A stretch of DNA of 64,000 nt. It comes from Caulobacter sp. (lineage in GTDB: Bacteria; Pseudomonadota; Alphaproteobacteria; Caulobacterales; Caulobacteraceae). The stretch covers positions 1 through 64,000 of the forward strand of contig JAUXVF010000012.1 of NCBI GenBank assembly GCA_030680355.1, given 5' to 3'. The translations under genes and the position numbers were made by a program. Below the pieces are notes generated by a model, which did not search any database, was not told the origin of the DNA, and saw only the letters and a list, made by a program, of their open reading frames with translations. Each line of letters opens with the position of its first letter. Within the stretch, counting starts at the first letter, position 1. Below, piece after piece: positions 1-11,230 of the stretch.

Positions 1-468
1 TCTCCCGTCCCCGTCGCATGGGGAGGGCGCAAGGCCAGCGACCTTACGGCGACGGGGATGGGGTTCGAGCGGGGACAGGCGGCGGGGGGTTACCGTCGCG
101 GTCCGGGACGGTGCTTCGTATCACCGCCCGCCCGTCGAGGGGCGACACCGGCCAGGCCGTCAAACGCCCAGCCGGTGCTCTCGGAAAACGGACTTCGCGG
201 CGCGAGACGATCTACCCATTCTCACAAGCCTACCCAAACAGACATCCGGGCAGACCGGAGCGCGCCGCACCACCTCCCCACCTTCAGCCGGTCTCGGCGT
301 GAAGCGGCGAAACCGTGCGTCCTTCGACACGGGCCTGCGGCCCTGCTCAGGATGACAGCCATTTTTGCATAGTCATGGTGAGCAGCGCGCAGCGCGTGTC
401 GAACCACGCAACCTGTATCCGAAGCCTGTCTCTCCCCGTGGCGGGGAGGGAGCAAACAAGGAGCCCCC
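1..468. repeat. Gene-poor, repeat-rich stretch at the window start
   Basis: I see no convincing gene here: overlapping frames give only Arg/Ala/Gly-rich translations without a ribosome binding site. The stretch holds short G+C palindromes (for example CTCCCCG-tgg-CGGGGAG near 431-449) and an inverted pair of REP-like units. The first unit (315-356) runs from GTGCGTCCTTCGACACG to GCTCAGGATGAC. The second (about 372-409) is a variant in the opposite orientation, with GTGTCGAACCACGCA at its end. The same family recurs at 55943-56127 and 62364-62479. Confidence 0.6.
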
Positions 469-681
469 ATGACCAGACCCCGCCTCAGCCGCACCGCCCG
501 GGCCGAGGCCGCCGAGCGTCAGATGACGGCCCTCGAACGCCGGATCGCTGAGACCGGCGCCCTGGCCCGCCTGGCCCTGACCATCCAGCGCAGCGGCGCG
601 CCTCAGGCCCATCCCAGGCTGGCGGAGCTCATGGCGCGCGCCGAAGCCCTCGCGCACGACCGCCGGAGCCCGGCGAAGTGA
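469..681 (+). CDS. Small helical Arg/Ala-rich protein, unknown function
   Basis: A 70-residue ORF with ATG preceded by AAGGAG at 5-6 nt spacing, a good ribosome binding site and the main reason to accept it. The product is rich in Arg, Ala, Leu and Glu and looks helical throughout. It has no signal peptide, membrane segment or cysteine. It stands alone: repeats lie upstream and the FliN-like gene converges from downstream. A weak hairpin (CCGCC/GGCGG, about 700-718) lies between the two. I do not recognise a family and assign no function. Confidence 0.5.
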   Translation: MTRPRLSRTARAEAAERQMTALERRIAETGALARLALTIQRSGAPQAHPRLAELMARAEALAHDRRSPAK

Positions 682-729
682 GTCTGTTGCTGGAGCGTCC
701 GCCATATCGCGCGGCGGTCCGTGAGGCTG

Positions 730-987
730 CTAGAGCGCGCCGCCGCCGGCCATGAAATCGTAGACATTGGCCGCGCCGGTGACGGCGATGCTGATGCGGT
801 CTTCATTGATCTGGATTTCGCCGCGGGCGACGGGGTGGTTGTTGGCCAGGATCCAGACCTCGTCGGAGGCCTTGGCGTCGAGGGGGATGACGGCCCCGCG
901 ACCCATGCGCAGCAACTGGGACATCGGGAGCGTGGAGCGCCCGAGGACCACTGAAATTTCAACGTTGACCGACTTGACCTGACTCAC
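730..987 (-). CDS. FliN-like single SpoA-domain protein
   Basis: An 85-residue protein that is essentially one SpoA (FliM/FliN C-terminal) domain. It has the family pattern [20 protein letters not shown], then GAVIPLD, an (I/V)xxN(N/H)xxVARGE segment and a C-terminal IAVTG. FliN proteins sit in the flagellar C-ring and switch rotation. This one lacks the N-terminal extension that full FliN (about 110 residues) usually carries, so it may be a second FliN-type subunit or a type III secretion C-ring homologue. The start is GTG with GAGGGG upstream. It diverges from lipB, with starts about 50 nt apart, and no other flagellar gene is nearby. Confidence 0.75.
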   Translation of the reverse strand: MSQVKSVNVEISVVLGRSTLPMSQLLRMGRGAVIPLDAKASDEVWILANNHPVARGEIQINEDRISIAVTGAANVYDFMAGGGAL

Positions 988-1012
988 GAAACACTTGGCC
1001 CCTCGCGCGAAC

Positions 1013-1027
1013 GCTGTTGAAGGGCCA
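1013..1027 (-). promoter_or_regulatory. Possible sigma-54 type -24/-12 element upstream of the FliN-like gene
   Basis: Read on the minus strand the site is TGGCCCTTCAACAGC: a -24 TGGC and a -12 GC with the canonical 10 nt between GG and GC. It would start transcription close to the GTG at 987. Flagellar genes in Caulobacter are commonly sigma-54 dependent, which makes the site plausible. The -12 half is only a partial match, so confidence is low. Confidence 0.25.
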
Positions 1028-1040
1028 CATTGGGGCCGTC

Positions 1041-1772
1041 ATGCTTGATCAGCCGTTAAGTCCCGCGCCCGACGTCAAAGATTCATCGCCGATTTTTGGT
1101 CGCGCCGACAGTCGGCCGGTCGGCTGGGCGGTGTCGCGCGCGCCCGTGCCCTACCCGGAGGCCGTGGCGGCCATGGAGGCGCGGGCCGAGGCCATCGCCC
1201 GGGGCGAGGCCGGTGAGCTGGTCTGGCTGCTCGAGCATCCGCCGCTTTACACCGCCGGGGTCTCCGCCAAACGCGGCGACCTGATCGCGCCGGACCGGTT
1301 CCCGGTCTTCGCCAGCGGCCGGGGCGGGCAGTACACCTATCACGGCCCCGGTCAGCGGGTGGCCTATGTCATGCTGGACCTGACTCGCCGGTCGCGCGAC
1401 GTGCGCGCCTTTGTCGCGGCGCTGGAGGCCTGGGTGATCGGAGCCCTGGCCGATTTCAATGTCGAGGGTCAGCTGCGCGACGGCCGGGTCGGGGTCTGGG
1501 TCGAACGCAAGGGGCCGGGCTGGTCACGCGAGGACAAGATCGCCGCCATCGGCGTCAAACTGCGCCGCTGGGTCAGCTTCCACGGCGTCAGCCTCAACGT
1601 CGAACCCGACCTTGACCATTTCGGCGGCATCGTCCCCTGCGGCGTCGCCGAGCACGGGGTCACCAGCTTGGTCGACCTGGGTCTGCCGGTGACCATGGAC
1701 GAGGCGGACGCGGCCCTGAAGGCCAGTTTCGAGCGGGTGTTCGGCGCCGTCATTGACGCGCCGCTCCCGTAG
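1041..1772 (+). CDS. lipB: Octanoyltransferase LipB
   Basis: Transfers octanoyl groups from acyl carrier protein to lipoyl domains, the first step of lipoate assembly in the cytoplasm. Visible family features are the [15 protein letters not shown] segment, [17 protein letters not shown] (substrate-binding Gly-rich core), [17 protein letters not shown] with the conserved lysine, and the catalytic-cysteine region GGIVPCGV. Length is 243 residues from the ATG at 1041. An in-frame TTG at 1017 would add eight residues, but I prefer the ATG. The partner lipA is about 61 kb away in this window. It diverges from the FliN-like gene and converges on the DUF805 genes. Confidence 0.95.
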   Translation: MLDQPLSPAPDVKDSSPIFGRADSRPVGWAVSRAPVPYPEAVAAMEARAEAIARGEAGELVWLLEHPPLYTAGVSAKRGDLIAPDRFPVFASGRGGQYTYHGPGQRVAYVMLDLTRRSRDVRAFVAALEAWVIGALADFNVEGQLRDGRVGVWVERKGPGWSREDKIAAIGVKLRRWVSFHGVSLNVEPDLDHFGGIVPCGVAEHGVTSLVDLGLPVTMDEADAALKASFERVFGAVIDAPLP

Positions 1773-1785
1773 GGTGCGGCGGCCC

Positions 1786-2190
1786 TCAGGCCGTAACGGT
1801 TCGGACCGGATTGGGCCCGAAGCGGTTGGCGCCCTGTTCGCCGCCCATGACGCCCAGTTCGACGATCGCCCAGACGATGACGATCGAGAAGGCGAAGTCG
1901 AGGAAGCCCTGCGGGATCGGCCAGGTGACGATCAGGGCCAGGATGATGATCGCCGCCAGCCAGCCGGACCGGCCGCGGTCGTGCAGCCGCCGCGACAGCA
2001 GACAGGCGCCGGAATAGAGCAGGGCGGGATAGACGGCCCAGCCGGTCAGCCAGTGCATGGTCGGGCCGGCCGCGGCCTCGTACAGCGCCGCCAGCGTGAT
2101 CAGAACGGCTGCGGCGATGAGGAAGGGCGCCCGGGCCACGCGGCCCGTGGAGGACGTAAACAGCTCCACCCAGTCAATCTGGCCGCTCAT
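1786..2190 (-). CDS. DUF805 family membrane protein (copy 1)
   Basis: A 134-residue integral membrane protein with about four hydrophobic segments. It shows the DUF805 signature: an N-terminal SSTGRVARAPF (variant of the F-x-GR-xx-R motif), a central RRLHDRGRSGWLA and a C-terminal GANRFGPNP. DUF805 proteins are small inner-membrane proteins of unknown function. It is the most diverged of three adjacent copies on the same strand (next at 2233 and 2807), which look like a tandem duplication. Spacing of 40 nt to copy 2 fits co-transcription. Confidence 0.85.
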   Translation of the reverse strand: MSGQIDWVELFTSSTGRVARAPFLIAAAVLITLAALYEAAAGPTMHWLTGWAVYPALLYSGACLLSRRLHDRGRSGWLAAIIILALIVTWPIPQGFLDFAFSIVIVWAIVELGVMGGEQGANRFGPNPVRTVTA

Positions 2191-2232
2191 GCGATCGCTC
2201 TCTCCGACTCCGGACGCGGGTCTGACCCCTAT

Positions 2233-2667
2233 CTAGGCCAGTGCGTCGAGCTGCGAAAGGTCATCCGCCCAGCGGGGCTTTGGCGTGTAGGTCGGTTTGC
2301 GGAGGCCGTGGCGATTAAAGCCCGGCGCGCCCGGTCCGGTGATCAGGCTCAGCACCAGCCACAGCTGGCCCAGGATCGGCGGCATGACGAACAGCAGCAT
2401 CCAGCCCGACAGGCTGCGGTCGTGGCATCGACGCACGGCCACCGCCAGGCTGATCCACACCGCGTTGACGGCCAGAAGTGCGCTCAGGATGGCGACCGCG
2501 CCGCGCCCCAGCCAGGTGACCTTGGCCCCGGTTTCGTCGCCGGCGCCGCTGAACACGATCAGCAGGAAGATGGCGACATAGCTGAAGGTGAACACGCCGA
2601 TCTGCGTCAGGGCGAAGGCCATCCGCCCCGAGCGGCCCTTGAAGCTGTAGAGATTAATCGCCGTCAT
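2233..2667 (-). CDS. DUF805 family membrane protein (copy 2)
   Basis: A 144-residue membrane protein with the DUF805 pattern: N-terminal YSFKGRSGRMAF, several hydrophobic helices, then VAVRRCHDRSLSGWML and C-terminal GAPGFNRHG. The RRCHDR motif corresponds to the family's conserved R-H-D-x-x-x-S/G-W signature. The molecular role is unknown. It is the middle gene of the three-copy DUF805 array. Confidence 0.87.
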   Translation of the reverse strand: MTAINLYSFKGRSGRMAFALTQIGVFTFSYVAIFLLIVFSGAGDETGAKVTWLGRGAVAILSALLAVNAVWISLAVAVRRCHDRSLSGWMLLFVMPPILGQLWLVLSLITGPGAPGFNRHGLRKPTYTPKPRWADDLSQLDALA

Positions 2668-2806
2668 TGGTCAAAGCCTGTCCTACTCCGGCCAGTGTAA
2701 CGCCGGGCTGCGAAAAAGGCTGCGCCCCGACAGGCGAGTGGTCGTCCCCTGTCACCGGGCCGCAACAGTCGCGTCCGGGGCGATGCCCGAGGGTGTCGGG
2801 ACGGGC

Positions 2807-3295
2807 CTAGCTCGGCTCGGCGGGCCCGAAATCAACCTTGGGGTAGGCCGGGCCCACGCCGCCGGTTGTTGAGAGGCCATATCGGTTCGCGCCGCGCGTG
2901 CCGGGGATCAGGCCGTAGTCGATGAACATGTAGAGCCAGATCGCCAGTACTCCCAAGCCGAGCAAGGGAGTGTCCGCGAGGCGGGCGGCGACGGCGATGG
3001 CGAGGGGGAGGAGCCACAGGCCAATCGTAAGGACGGCGGGGCGGTTCCGATCGTGGCCTCGCTTGACGAGGATCGCCAGGCTCGGCCACAGCATCGCCAA
3101 CTGAAGCAGGGCCTTGAGCCCCCCATGCAGGGAGGCCAGGGCCGGGTTATCCCCCGGCACGAACAGCAATGTGATCATCGAGACGGCCATGAGCAGGCCG
3201 CCCGTGACGAAACTCATGCAGATCAGCAGAAGCCACGCCTCGCCGCGCGGCATGCGGCCCTTGAAGCTGAACAGGCCCTCAACAACGTCTTTCAT
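2807..3295 (-). CDS. DUF805 family membrane protein (copy 3)
   Basis: A 162-residue membrane protein opening with LFSFKGRMPRGEAWLLL. It has about four hydrophobic segments, the KRGHDRNRPA loop and C-terminal GTRGANRYGLS, all DUF805 hallmarks. Starts upstream of 3295 are possible, but the ATG at 3295 sits 6 nt after a GGGGG ribosome-binding run, while the ATG at 3301 abuts it. It is the first gene of the array on the minus strand. The neighbour upstream is pccA (stop at 3368), also minus strand, so read-through is possible. Function unknown. Confidence 0.87.
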   Translation of the reverse strand: MKDVVEGLFSFKGRMPRGEAWLLLICMSFVTGGLLMAVSMITLLFVPGDNPALASLHGGLKALLQLAMLWPSLAILVKRGHDRNRPAVLTIGLWLLPLAIAVAARLADTPLLGLGVLAIWLYMFIDYGLIPGTRGANRYGLSTTGGVGPAYPKVDFGPAEPS

Positions 3296-3367
3296 GATCA
3301 TCCCCCGGCTGTAGGCCAAGGCTGATCACGCCATAGGCGTTTCGGCAACCGGAATTGCGTTTGAGCC

Positions 3368-5344
<1,977 letters not shown>

Positions 5345-5436
5345 TGGCTTGGCTATGCCCCACACGCACGATTTTGCCGGCTGGGGTTAGACCGCATGGG
5401 CCAGATTGGCAACGGCGCCGCAACGGCACGGCGGTG

Positions 5437-5578
5437 GTTAGGGCGTAGGGAGCAGGGAGTAGGGCAGGGAATGCCGCGCCGCCGCCGATGCCCCCCGGAC
5501 GAGCGCCGCCCCCCTAGCCCCTACGCCCTACTCCCTACGCCCTACGCCCTAACCCAACGCCCTATTCCCTTTCCCCCT
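5437..5578. repeat. Heptad GGGCGTA/GGGAGTA repeats forming an inverted repeat
   Basis: The left arm (about 5437-5470) has tandem TAGGGCG / TAGGGAG units reading GGTTAGGGCGTAGGG. The right arm (about 5513-5575) carries the complement as CCCTACTCCCTACGCCCTA-type units followed by CCCTAACCC. The arms could pair into a long hairpin around a G+C spacer. It lies in the divergent gap between pccA and msrB. A second copy of the same design is at 21327-21420. Confidence 0.8.
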
Positions 5579-5598
5579 CGCGCCCCTACATTCCCCCC

Positions 5599-6060
5599 AT
5601 GAGCACTTTTGACCTGACACCGCCCACCGACGCCGAGCGCGCCCGCCTGGAAGCCGATCTGTCCCGGGAAGAGGCCGAGGTCCTGCTGCACCACGGCACC
5701 GAGGCGCCGTTCTGCGGCGGCCTGCTCGGCGAGAAACGTCCCGGCGCCTACTGCTGCCGGCTGTGTGGCCTGCCGCTGTTTGCTTATCGGACCAAGTTCG
5801 AGAGCGGCACCGGCTGGCCCAGCTTCTACGCGCCGATCGATCCGGCCCATGTCGCCGAGATTCGCGACGCCAGCCACGGCATGCTGCGCATCGAAACCAC
5901 CTGCGCCCGCTGCGGCAGCCACCAGGGCCACGTCTTCCCCGACGGCCCGCCGCCGACCCGGCTGCGTTACTGCATCAATTCGGTGTCGCTGCAGTTCGTC
6001 GCCGACGACGAACTGCTGCCTGATCCGCTGGGGCGCGGGGATAGATTTCCCTCTCCCTGA
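5599..6060 (+). CDS. msrB: Peptide-methionine (R)-S-oxide reductase
   Basis: Repairs methionine-R-sulfoxide in proteins using thioredoxin. The 153-residue product contains the two zinc CxxC pairs (CCRLCG and CARCG), the substrate loop SGTGWPSF, GSHQGHVFPDGP, and the catalytic Cys in RYCINSVSL. The last residues (DRFPSP) are encoded by the first bases of a composite intergenic repeat (from 6047), so the native C-terminus has been extended or overwritten by that repeat. It diverges from pccA across the heptad repeats. Confidence 0.95.
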   Translation: MSTFDLTPPTDAERARLEADLSREEAEVLLHHGTEAPFCGGLLGEKRPGAYCCRLCGLPLFAYRTKFESGTGWPSFYAPIDPAHVAEIRDASHGMLRIETTCARCGSHQGHVFPDGPPPTRLRYCINSVSLQFVADDELLPDPLGRGDRFPSP

Positions 6061-6212
6061 AGGGAGAGGGAGGGGCCCGGCGCGCAGCGCCGGGAGGGTG
6101 AGGGGTTACGGCGCGGGCCGGTCCTCACCGTAACCCCTCATCCTCCCATCCTGCTTCGCGGGGCTACGCAGGACGGGCCCCTCCTTCTCCCTCGGGGAGA
6201 AGGACATAAACA
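6047..6212. repeat. Composite intergenic palindromic repeat, copy A
   Basis: Nested inverted repeats: an outer CCCTCTCCCTGAAGGGAGAGGG-type palindrome (22 nt at about 6048-6069), then GGCGCGCAGCGCC, then TGAGGGGTTACGG paired with CCGTAACCCCTCA, then a CCTGCTTCGC...GCAGGACGGGCCCCTCC segment, and a terminal CTCCCTCGGGGAG hairpin. The copy at 21838-21991 has the same modules in the same order. It overlaps the 3' end of msrB and lies upstream of the tRNA gene. Confidence 0.8.
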
Positions 6213-6261
6213 CCTCTTCCCATCGGTCGCGGCTTTTGCTACCCCCCGCGGCTCACCACGG

Positions 6262-6348
6262 GCGGTCGTGGCGGAATTGGTAGACGCGCAGCGTTGAGGT
6301 CGCTGTTCCCTAACCGGAGTGGAAGTTCGAGTCTTCTCGACCGCACCA
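6262..6348 (+). tRNA. tRNA-Leu (anticodon GAG)
   Basis: Cloverleaf found by eye. The acceptor GCGGTCG pairs with CGACCGC, with discriminator A and an encoded CCA (6346-6348). The D-arm contains GGCGGAATTGGTAGACGC. Anticodon stem CAGCG/CGCTG encloses loop TTGAGGT, giving anticodon GAG at 6296-6298. A long variable arm (class II, as expected for Leu) and a T-arm containing GTTCGAGTC follow. It reads CTC/CTT leucine codons. Confidence 0.96.
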
Positions 6349-6354
6349 GTGATT

Positions 6355-6372
6355 CAGGGGTTAAACCCCCTG
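6355..6372 (+). terminator. Hairpin downstream of tRNA-Leu
   Basis: CAGGGG and CCCCTG pair around TTAAAC just after the tRNA. It is likely the tRNA transcript end or processing hairpin. No T-run follows, so termination strength is uncertain. Confidence 0.5.
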
Positions 6373-6408
6373 CATGACTAATCTCTCACTCGTCCAGGAG
6401 GCCCCGAC

Positions 6409-7857
6409 ATGACCCGGGATAAAGCCGACCTGGACGAGGAAGAGGCCCTCGCCATCCCCAAATCCCCTCAGCCGGCGGCCGTCGTCGAGGATCTCGAGGA
6501 CCTGGCGCTCGGCGACGACTACGCCCTCAACCCCGCCTATGTGGACATGGTCATCGACGCGGCCGACCGCGGCGATTCCGATCGTCTGCGCGAGCTGGTC
6601 GGGGCGCTGCGCTCCGAGGACGTCGCCGACCTGATGGGCTTTCTGACCGCGGACTATCGCGAGGAGGTCATCCCGTGTCTCGATTCCGAGACCCTGGCCG
6701 AGGTGCTGTCGGAGCTGGAAGACAACCTCCGCGAGGAGGTGCTGGATACGGTGACCCCCACGGCCCTGGCCCGGGCCCTGGAGGAGCTGGACTCAGACGA
6801 CGCCGCCGACGTCGTCGACGACCTCGATGACGACAAGCGCGCCCTGGTCCTGGCGGCCATGGACGAGACCGACCGGGCGGCCATCGAAAGCAGCCTGTCC
6901 TACGAGGATGAGACCGCCGGCCGCCTGATGCAGCGCGAGGTGCTGGCCGCGCCGCAGTTCTGGACCGTCGGCCAGACCATCGACCATGTCCGCACCGCCG
7001 GCGACGAACTGCCCGACCTGTTCTTCGACATCTATATCGTCGACCCGGCCTATCGCCCGGTCGGGGCGGCGCCGGTCAGCCTGCTGCTGCGCTCGCGCCG
7101 CGAAGTGACCCTGGCCGAGATCATGGAGCCGGTGACCGAGGTCACCGTCGACATGGACCAGGAAGAGGTCGCCTACATCTTCGACAAATATCACCTGATC
7201 AGCGCCCCGGTGATCGACGCCGGCGGCCGGCTGGTCGGTCAGATCACCGTCGATGACATCGTCAGCGTCATCCAGGACGAGAGCGAGGAAGACATCCTGG
7301 CCCTGGCCGGCGTGTCCGACGCCGGCCGCGACGCCGGCGTCTGGGACGTGGCCGGCTCACGCCTGCCCTGGCTGGTGGTCAACACCCTGACGGCGGCGGC
7401 GGCGGCCAGCGTCATCGGCGTGTTCCAGGCCGAGATCGCCAAACTGGTCACCCTGGCCATCCTGATGCCGGTGGTCGCCTCCCTGGGCGGCAACGCCGGC
7501 ACCCAGACCCTGGCGGTGGCGGTGCGGGCCCTGGCCAGCCGCGAACTCAACGCCTCCAACGCCGCCCGCATCATCCTGCGTGAAATGGTCGTCGGCCTGG
7601 TCAACGGCGGCGTGCTGGCGACGATCATGGCGGTCGCCACCTATGTCTTCTTCCGTGACCCGCTGCTGTGCCTGACCATCGGCCTGGCCCTGGTCATCAA
7701 CCTGTTCGTGGCCTCCCTGGCCGGCATCCTCGTGCCCCTGGCCCTGGACCACCTGGAACGGGACCCGGCGGTGTCATCTTCGGTCTTCGTCACGTTCGTG
7801 ACCGATTTTACGGGTTTCCTGTCCTTCCTCGGGCTGGCGGCACTAATTCTCCTCTAG
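6409..7857 (+). CDS. mgtE: Magnesium transporter MgtE
   Basis: A 482-residue MgtE channel. Residues about 45-155 form the MgtE N domain, a superhelix with repeated acidic ELxxLDSDDAADVVDDL-type units. Residues about 160-290 hold two CBS domains that sense cytosolic Mg2+. The C-terminal third has five membrane helices, including the pore helix LGGNAGTQT, whose Asn-Ala-Gly signature marks the family. A strong ribosome binding site (AGGAGG) precedes the ATG. It stands between tRNA-Leu and spmX as a single gene. Confidence 0.96.
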   Translation: MTRDKADLDEEEALAIPKSPQPAAVVEDLEDLALGDDYALNPAYVDMVIDAADRGDSDRLRELVGALRSEDVADLMGFLTADYREEVIPCLDSETLAEVLSELEDNLREEVLDTVTPTALARALEELDSDDAADVVDDLDDDKRALVLAAMDETDRAAIESSLSYEDETAGRLMQREVLAAPQFWTVGQTIDHVRTAGDELPDLFFDIYIVDPAYRPVGAAPVSLLLRSRREVTLAEIMEPVTEVTVDMDQEEVAYIFDKYHLISAPVIDAGGRLVGQITVDDIVSVIQDESEEDILALAGVSDAGRDAGVWDVAGSRLPWLVVNTLTAAAAASVIGVFQAEIAKLVTLAILMPVVASLGGNAGTQTLAVAVRALASRELNASNAARIILREMVVGLVNGGVLATIMAVATYVFFRDPLLCLTIGLALVINLFVASLAGILVPLALDHLERDPAVSSSVFVTFVTDFTGFLSFLGLAALILL

Positions 7858-7901
7858 GGCGGTATTGGCGGCGCGGCGGCATCCCTCTTGCGGGAGTGGG
7901 G

Positions 7902-7918
7902 TGGAACGCCCCTTTGCC
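7902..7918 (+). promoter_or_regulatory. Weak sigma-54-like element upstream of spmX
   Basis: The site TGGAACGCCCCTTTGCC resembles the -24/-12 consensus, but there are 11 nt rather than 10 between GG and GC. It is of interest because spmX of Caulobacter is known to be switched on by TacA with sigma-54. The predicted start would leave a leader of about 15 nt before the ATG at 7945. Confidence 0.3.
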
Positions 7919-7944
7919 TGTCTCATTTCGGATCAAGACGACCG

Positions 7945-9396
<1,452 letters not shown>

Positions 9397-9440
9397 CATC
9401 TCATCCAGTTGGGGGACTGGAGGCGCCCGTCTATGGCGCC

Positions 9441-9478
9441 GAAGCCTTCCTGGGCTGCGGGGCCCGGGAAGGCTTCTT
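9441..9478 (+). terminator. Rho-independent terminator after spmX
   Basis: GAAGCCTTCCTGGGC pairs with GCCCGGGAAGGCTTC (one mismatch) around a 5-6 nt loop, followed by TT. It lies 45 nt after the spmX stop. Confidence 0.75.
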
Positions 9479-9543
9479 AATGTCTGGCGGACGGCGCGTT
9501 TCGCCGTCGCGCGGGGCGGGGCGGTCATGCTATTTGGCGATTT

Positions 9544-10710
9544 ATGACCCTCAGCACCGGACCTGCCATGGATTTCGGCCTCGGCGAGACCGCCGACGCC
9601 ATCCGTGATGTCACCGCCCGCTTCGCCGCCGACCGCATCGCCCCGCTCGCCGCCGACATCGACCGCGACAACGCCTTTCCGCGTGAGCTCTGGCCGCAGA
9701 TGGGCGAGCTGGGCCTGCATGGCATAACCGTCGAGGAAGAGTTCGGCGGTCTTGGCCTGGGCTACCTCGAACATGTCGTGGCCATGGAGGAGGTCAGCCG
9801 CGCCTCGGCCTCGATCGGGCTCAGCTACGGCGCCCACTCCAACCTCTGCGTCAACCAGATCCGCCGCTGGGCCAATCCGGAACAGAAGGCGCGCTACCTG
9901 CCCAAACTGATCAGCGGCGAGCATGTCGGCGCCCTGGCCATGAGCGAGGCCGGCGCCGGGTCGGACGTGGTCTCCATGCGGCTGCGCGCCGACCAGCGCG
10001 GCGACCGCTACGTCCTCAACGGAACCAAGTTCTGGATCACCAACGCCCCCCACGCCGACACCCTGGTGGTCTACGCCAAGACCAGCCCCGACGAGGGCAG
10101 CCGCGGCATCACCGCCTTCCTCATCGAGAAGGGCATGAAGGGGTTCAGCGTCTCAAAGAAGCTCGACAAGATGGGCATGCGCGGCTCCGACACCGCCGAA
10201 CTGGTGTTCGAGGACTGCGAAGTGCCGGAAGAGAACATCATGGGTCCGTTCAATGGCGGCGTCGGCGTGCTGATGAGCGGCCTGGACTATGAGCGCGCCG
10301 TTCTGGCGGCGGGCCCGCTGGGCATCATGCAGGCCTGTCTCGACGTGGTTCTGCCCTATGTCCGCGACCGCAAACAGTTCGGCAAAGCGATCGGCTCCTT
10401 CCAGCTGATGCAGGGCAAGGTCGCCGACATGTATGTCGCCCTCAACAGCGCCCGGGCCTACGTCTATGCGGTGGCCAGGGCCTGCGACGCGGGCAAGACC
10501 ACCAGGTTCGACGCCGCCGGCGCCATCCTGATGGCCAGCGAAAACGCCGTGAAGGTCGCCAACGAAGCGGTTCAGGCCCTCGGCGGCGCAGGCTACACCC
10601 GCGAATGGCCGGTGGAGCGTCTGGTCCGCGACGCCAAACTCTACGACATCGGCGCCGGCACCAACGAGATCCGCCGCTTCCTGATCGGCCGGGAACTGGT
10701 CGGCGGATAA
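9544..10710 (+). CDS. ivd: Isovaleryl-CoA dehydrogenase
   Basis: FAD acyl-CoA dehydrogenase of leucine catabolism, converting isovaleryl-CoA to 3-methylcrotonyl-CoA. The 388-residue product has the acyl-CoA dehydrogenase N-domain ([27 protein letters not shown]), the middle domain ([21 protein letters not shown]), and the C-domain ([45 protein letters not shown]). The catalytic Glu of isovaleryl-type enzymes is visible in [15 protein letters not shown], which separates it from short-chain relatives. The start may instead be the ATG at 9568 (MDFGLGE). The rest of the pathway is at 16.1-21.3 kb, separated by accessory genes. Confidence 0.93.
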   Translation: MTLSTGPAMDFGLGETADAIRDVTARFAADRIAPLAADIDRDNAFPRELWPQMGELGLHGITVEEEFGGLGLGYLEHVVAMEEVSRASASIGLSYGAHSNLCVNQIRRWANPEQKARYLPKLISGEHVGALAMSEAGAGSDVVSMRLRADQRGDRYVLNGTKFWITNAPHADTLVVYAKTSPDEGSRGITAFLIEKGMKGFSVSKKLDKMGMRGSDTAELVFEDCEVPEENIMGPFNGGVGVLMSGLDYERAVLAAGPLGIMQACLDVVLPYVRDRKQFGKAIGSFQLMQGKVADMYVALNSARAYVYAVARACDAGKTTRFDAAGAILMASENAVKVANEAVQALGGAGYTREWPVERLVRDAKLYDIGAGTNEIRRFLIGRELVGG

Positions 10711-10741
10711 GTGCCAGGTTGCCACTTAATTCCCGGAGTGG
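10709..10741 (+). promoter_or_regulatory. Repeated AAGTGG half-sites upstream of the toxin-antitoxin pair
   Basis: AAGTG (10709-10713), CCACTT (10722-10727) and AGTGG (10737-10741) form two inverted pairs (spacers 9 and 10 nt) directly upstream of the antitoxin ATG. Antitoxins usually repress their own operon from such sites, so this is a candidate operator. It also overlaps the ivd stop. Confidence 0.45.
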
Positions 10742-10753
10742 TAGAAATGAGCC

Positions 10754-11230
10754 ATGACGCGACTTGGCCAGTATTTGCGCAGCCAGGGGCTCAACGATGC
10801 GGGCCTGGCGAGTGAGGTTGGAGTCACCCGGCCAACCATCACCAAGATAAGGCTCGGCAGTCGTCGGCCTTCAGCTTCTGTCGCACGCCGCATCGAGGCG
10901 GCTACGGACGGCGAAGTGACGGCGGCGTCTCTCCTTGGGCTCGTCGAGGGCCAGCCGGCAAGCCGAGCTAGGCCGCTCAATGATGGACGCTGGGCGGCGC
11001 CGGTGGTTGAGGGAGCGGTGATGGAACTGCCCCCCGAAATGCTCGCTGGGCTTGGGCTTGAGGACGGCGATGTCGCCATCTTCCGCCCGACGTCCGAAGG
11101 TCTACTGGTCACCTCCCAACGCAAGCATCTGCAGCGTATCCAAGACGAGCTCCGCCGACTTGTGCCCGAGGATGTGAGCCTCGCAGATGAATTGATCGCC
11201 GAGCGACGGGCGGAATCGGCGGGTGAATAG
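10754..11230 (+). CDS. Antitoxin with N-terminal HTH plus C-terminal SpoVT/MazE domain
   Basis: A 158-residue protein with two predicted DNA-binding modules. Residues about 1-60 look like a Cro/CI-type helix-turn-helix (LASEVGVTRPTITKIRLGSR). Residues about 85-125 form a SpoVT-AbrB/MazE swapped-hairpin domain (MELPPEMLAGLGLEDGDVAI). The last 30 residues (VSLADELIAERRAE) look like the VapB tail that blocks a PIN toxin. The stop overlaps the start of vapC by 8 nt, so the two are translationally coupled. Ordinary VapB antitoxins are about 80 residues and lack the HTH; the fusion is the unusual feature. It probably represses its own operon through the AAGTGG repeats. Confidence 0.82.
   Translation: MTRLGQYLRSQGLNDAGLASEVGVTRPTITKIRLGSRRPSASVARRIEAATDGEVTAASLLGLVEGQPASRARPLNDGRWAAPVVEGAVMELPPEMLAGLGLEDGDVAIFRPTSEGLLVTSQRKHLQRIQDELRRLVPEDVSLADELIAERRAESAGE

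Noticed and set aside
5437-5578. Telomere-like array because of the TTAGGG units
   Set aside because: Units are mixed 7-mers arranged as an inverted repeat in an internal gap, with genes continuing on both sides.
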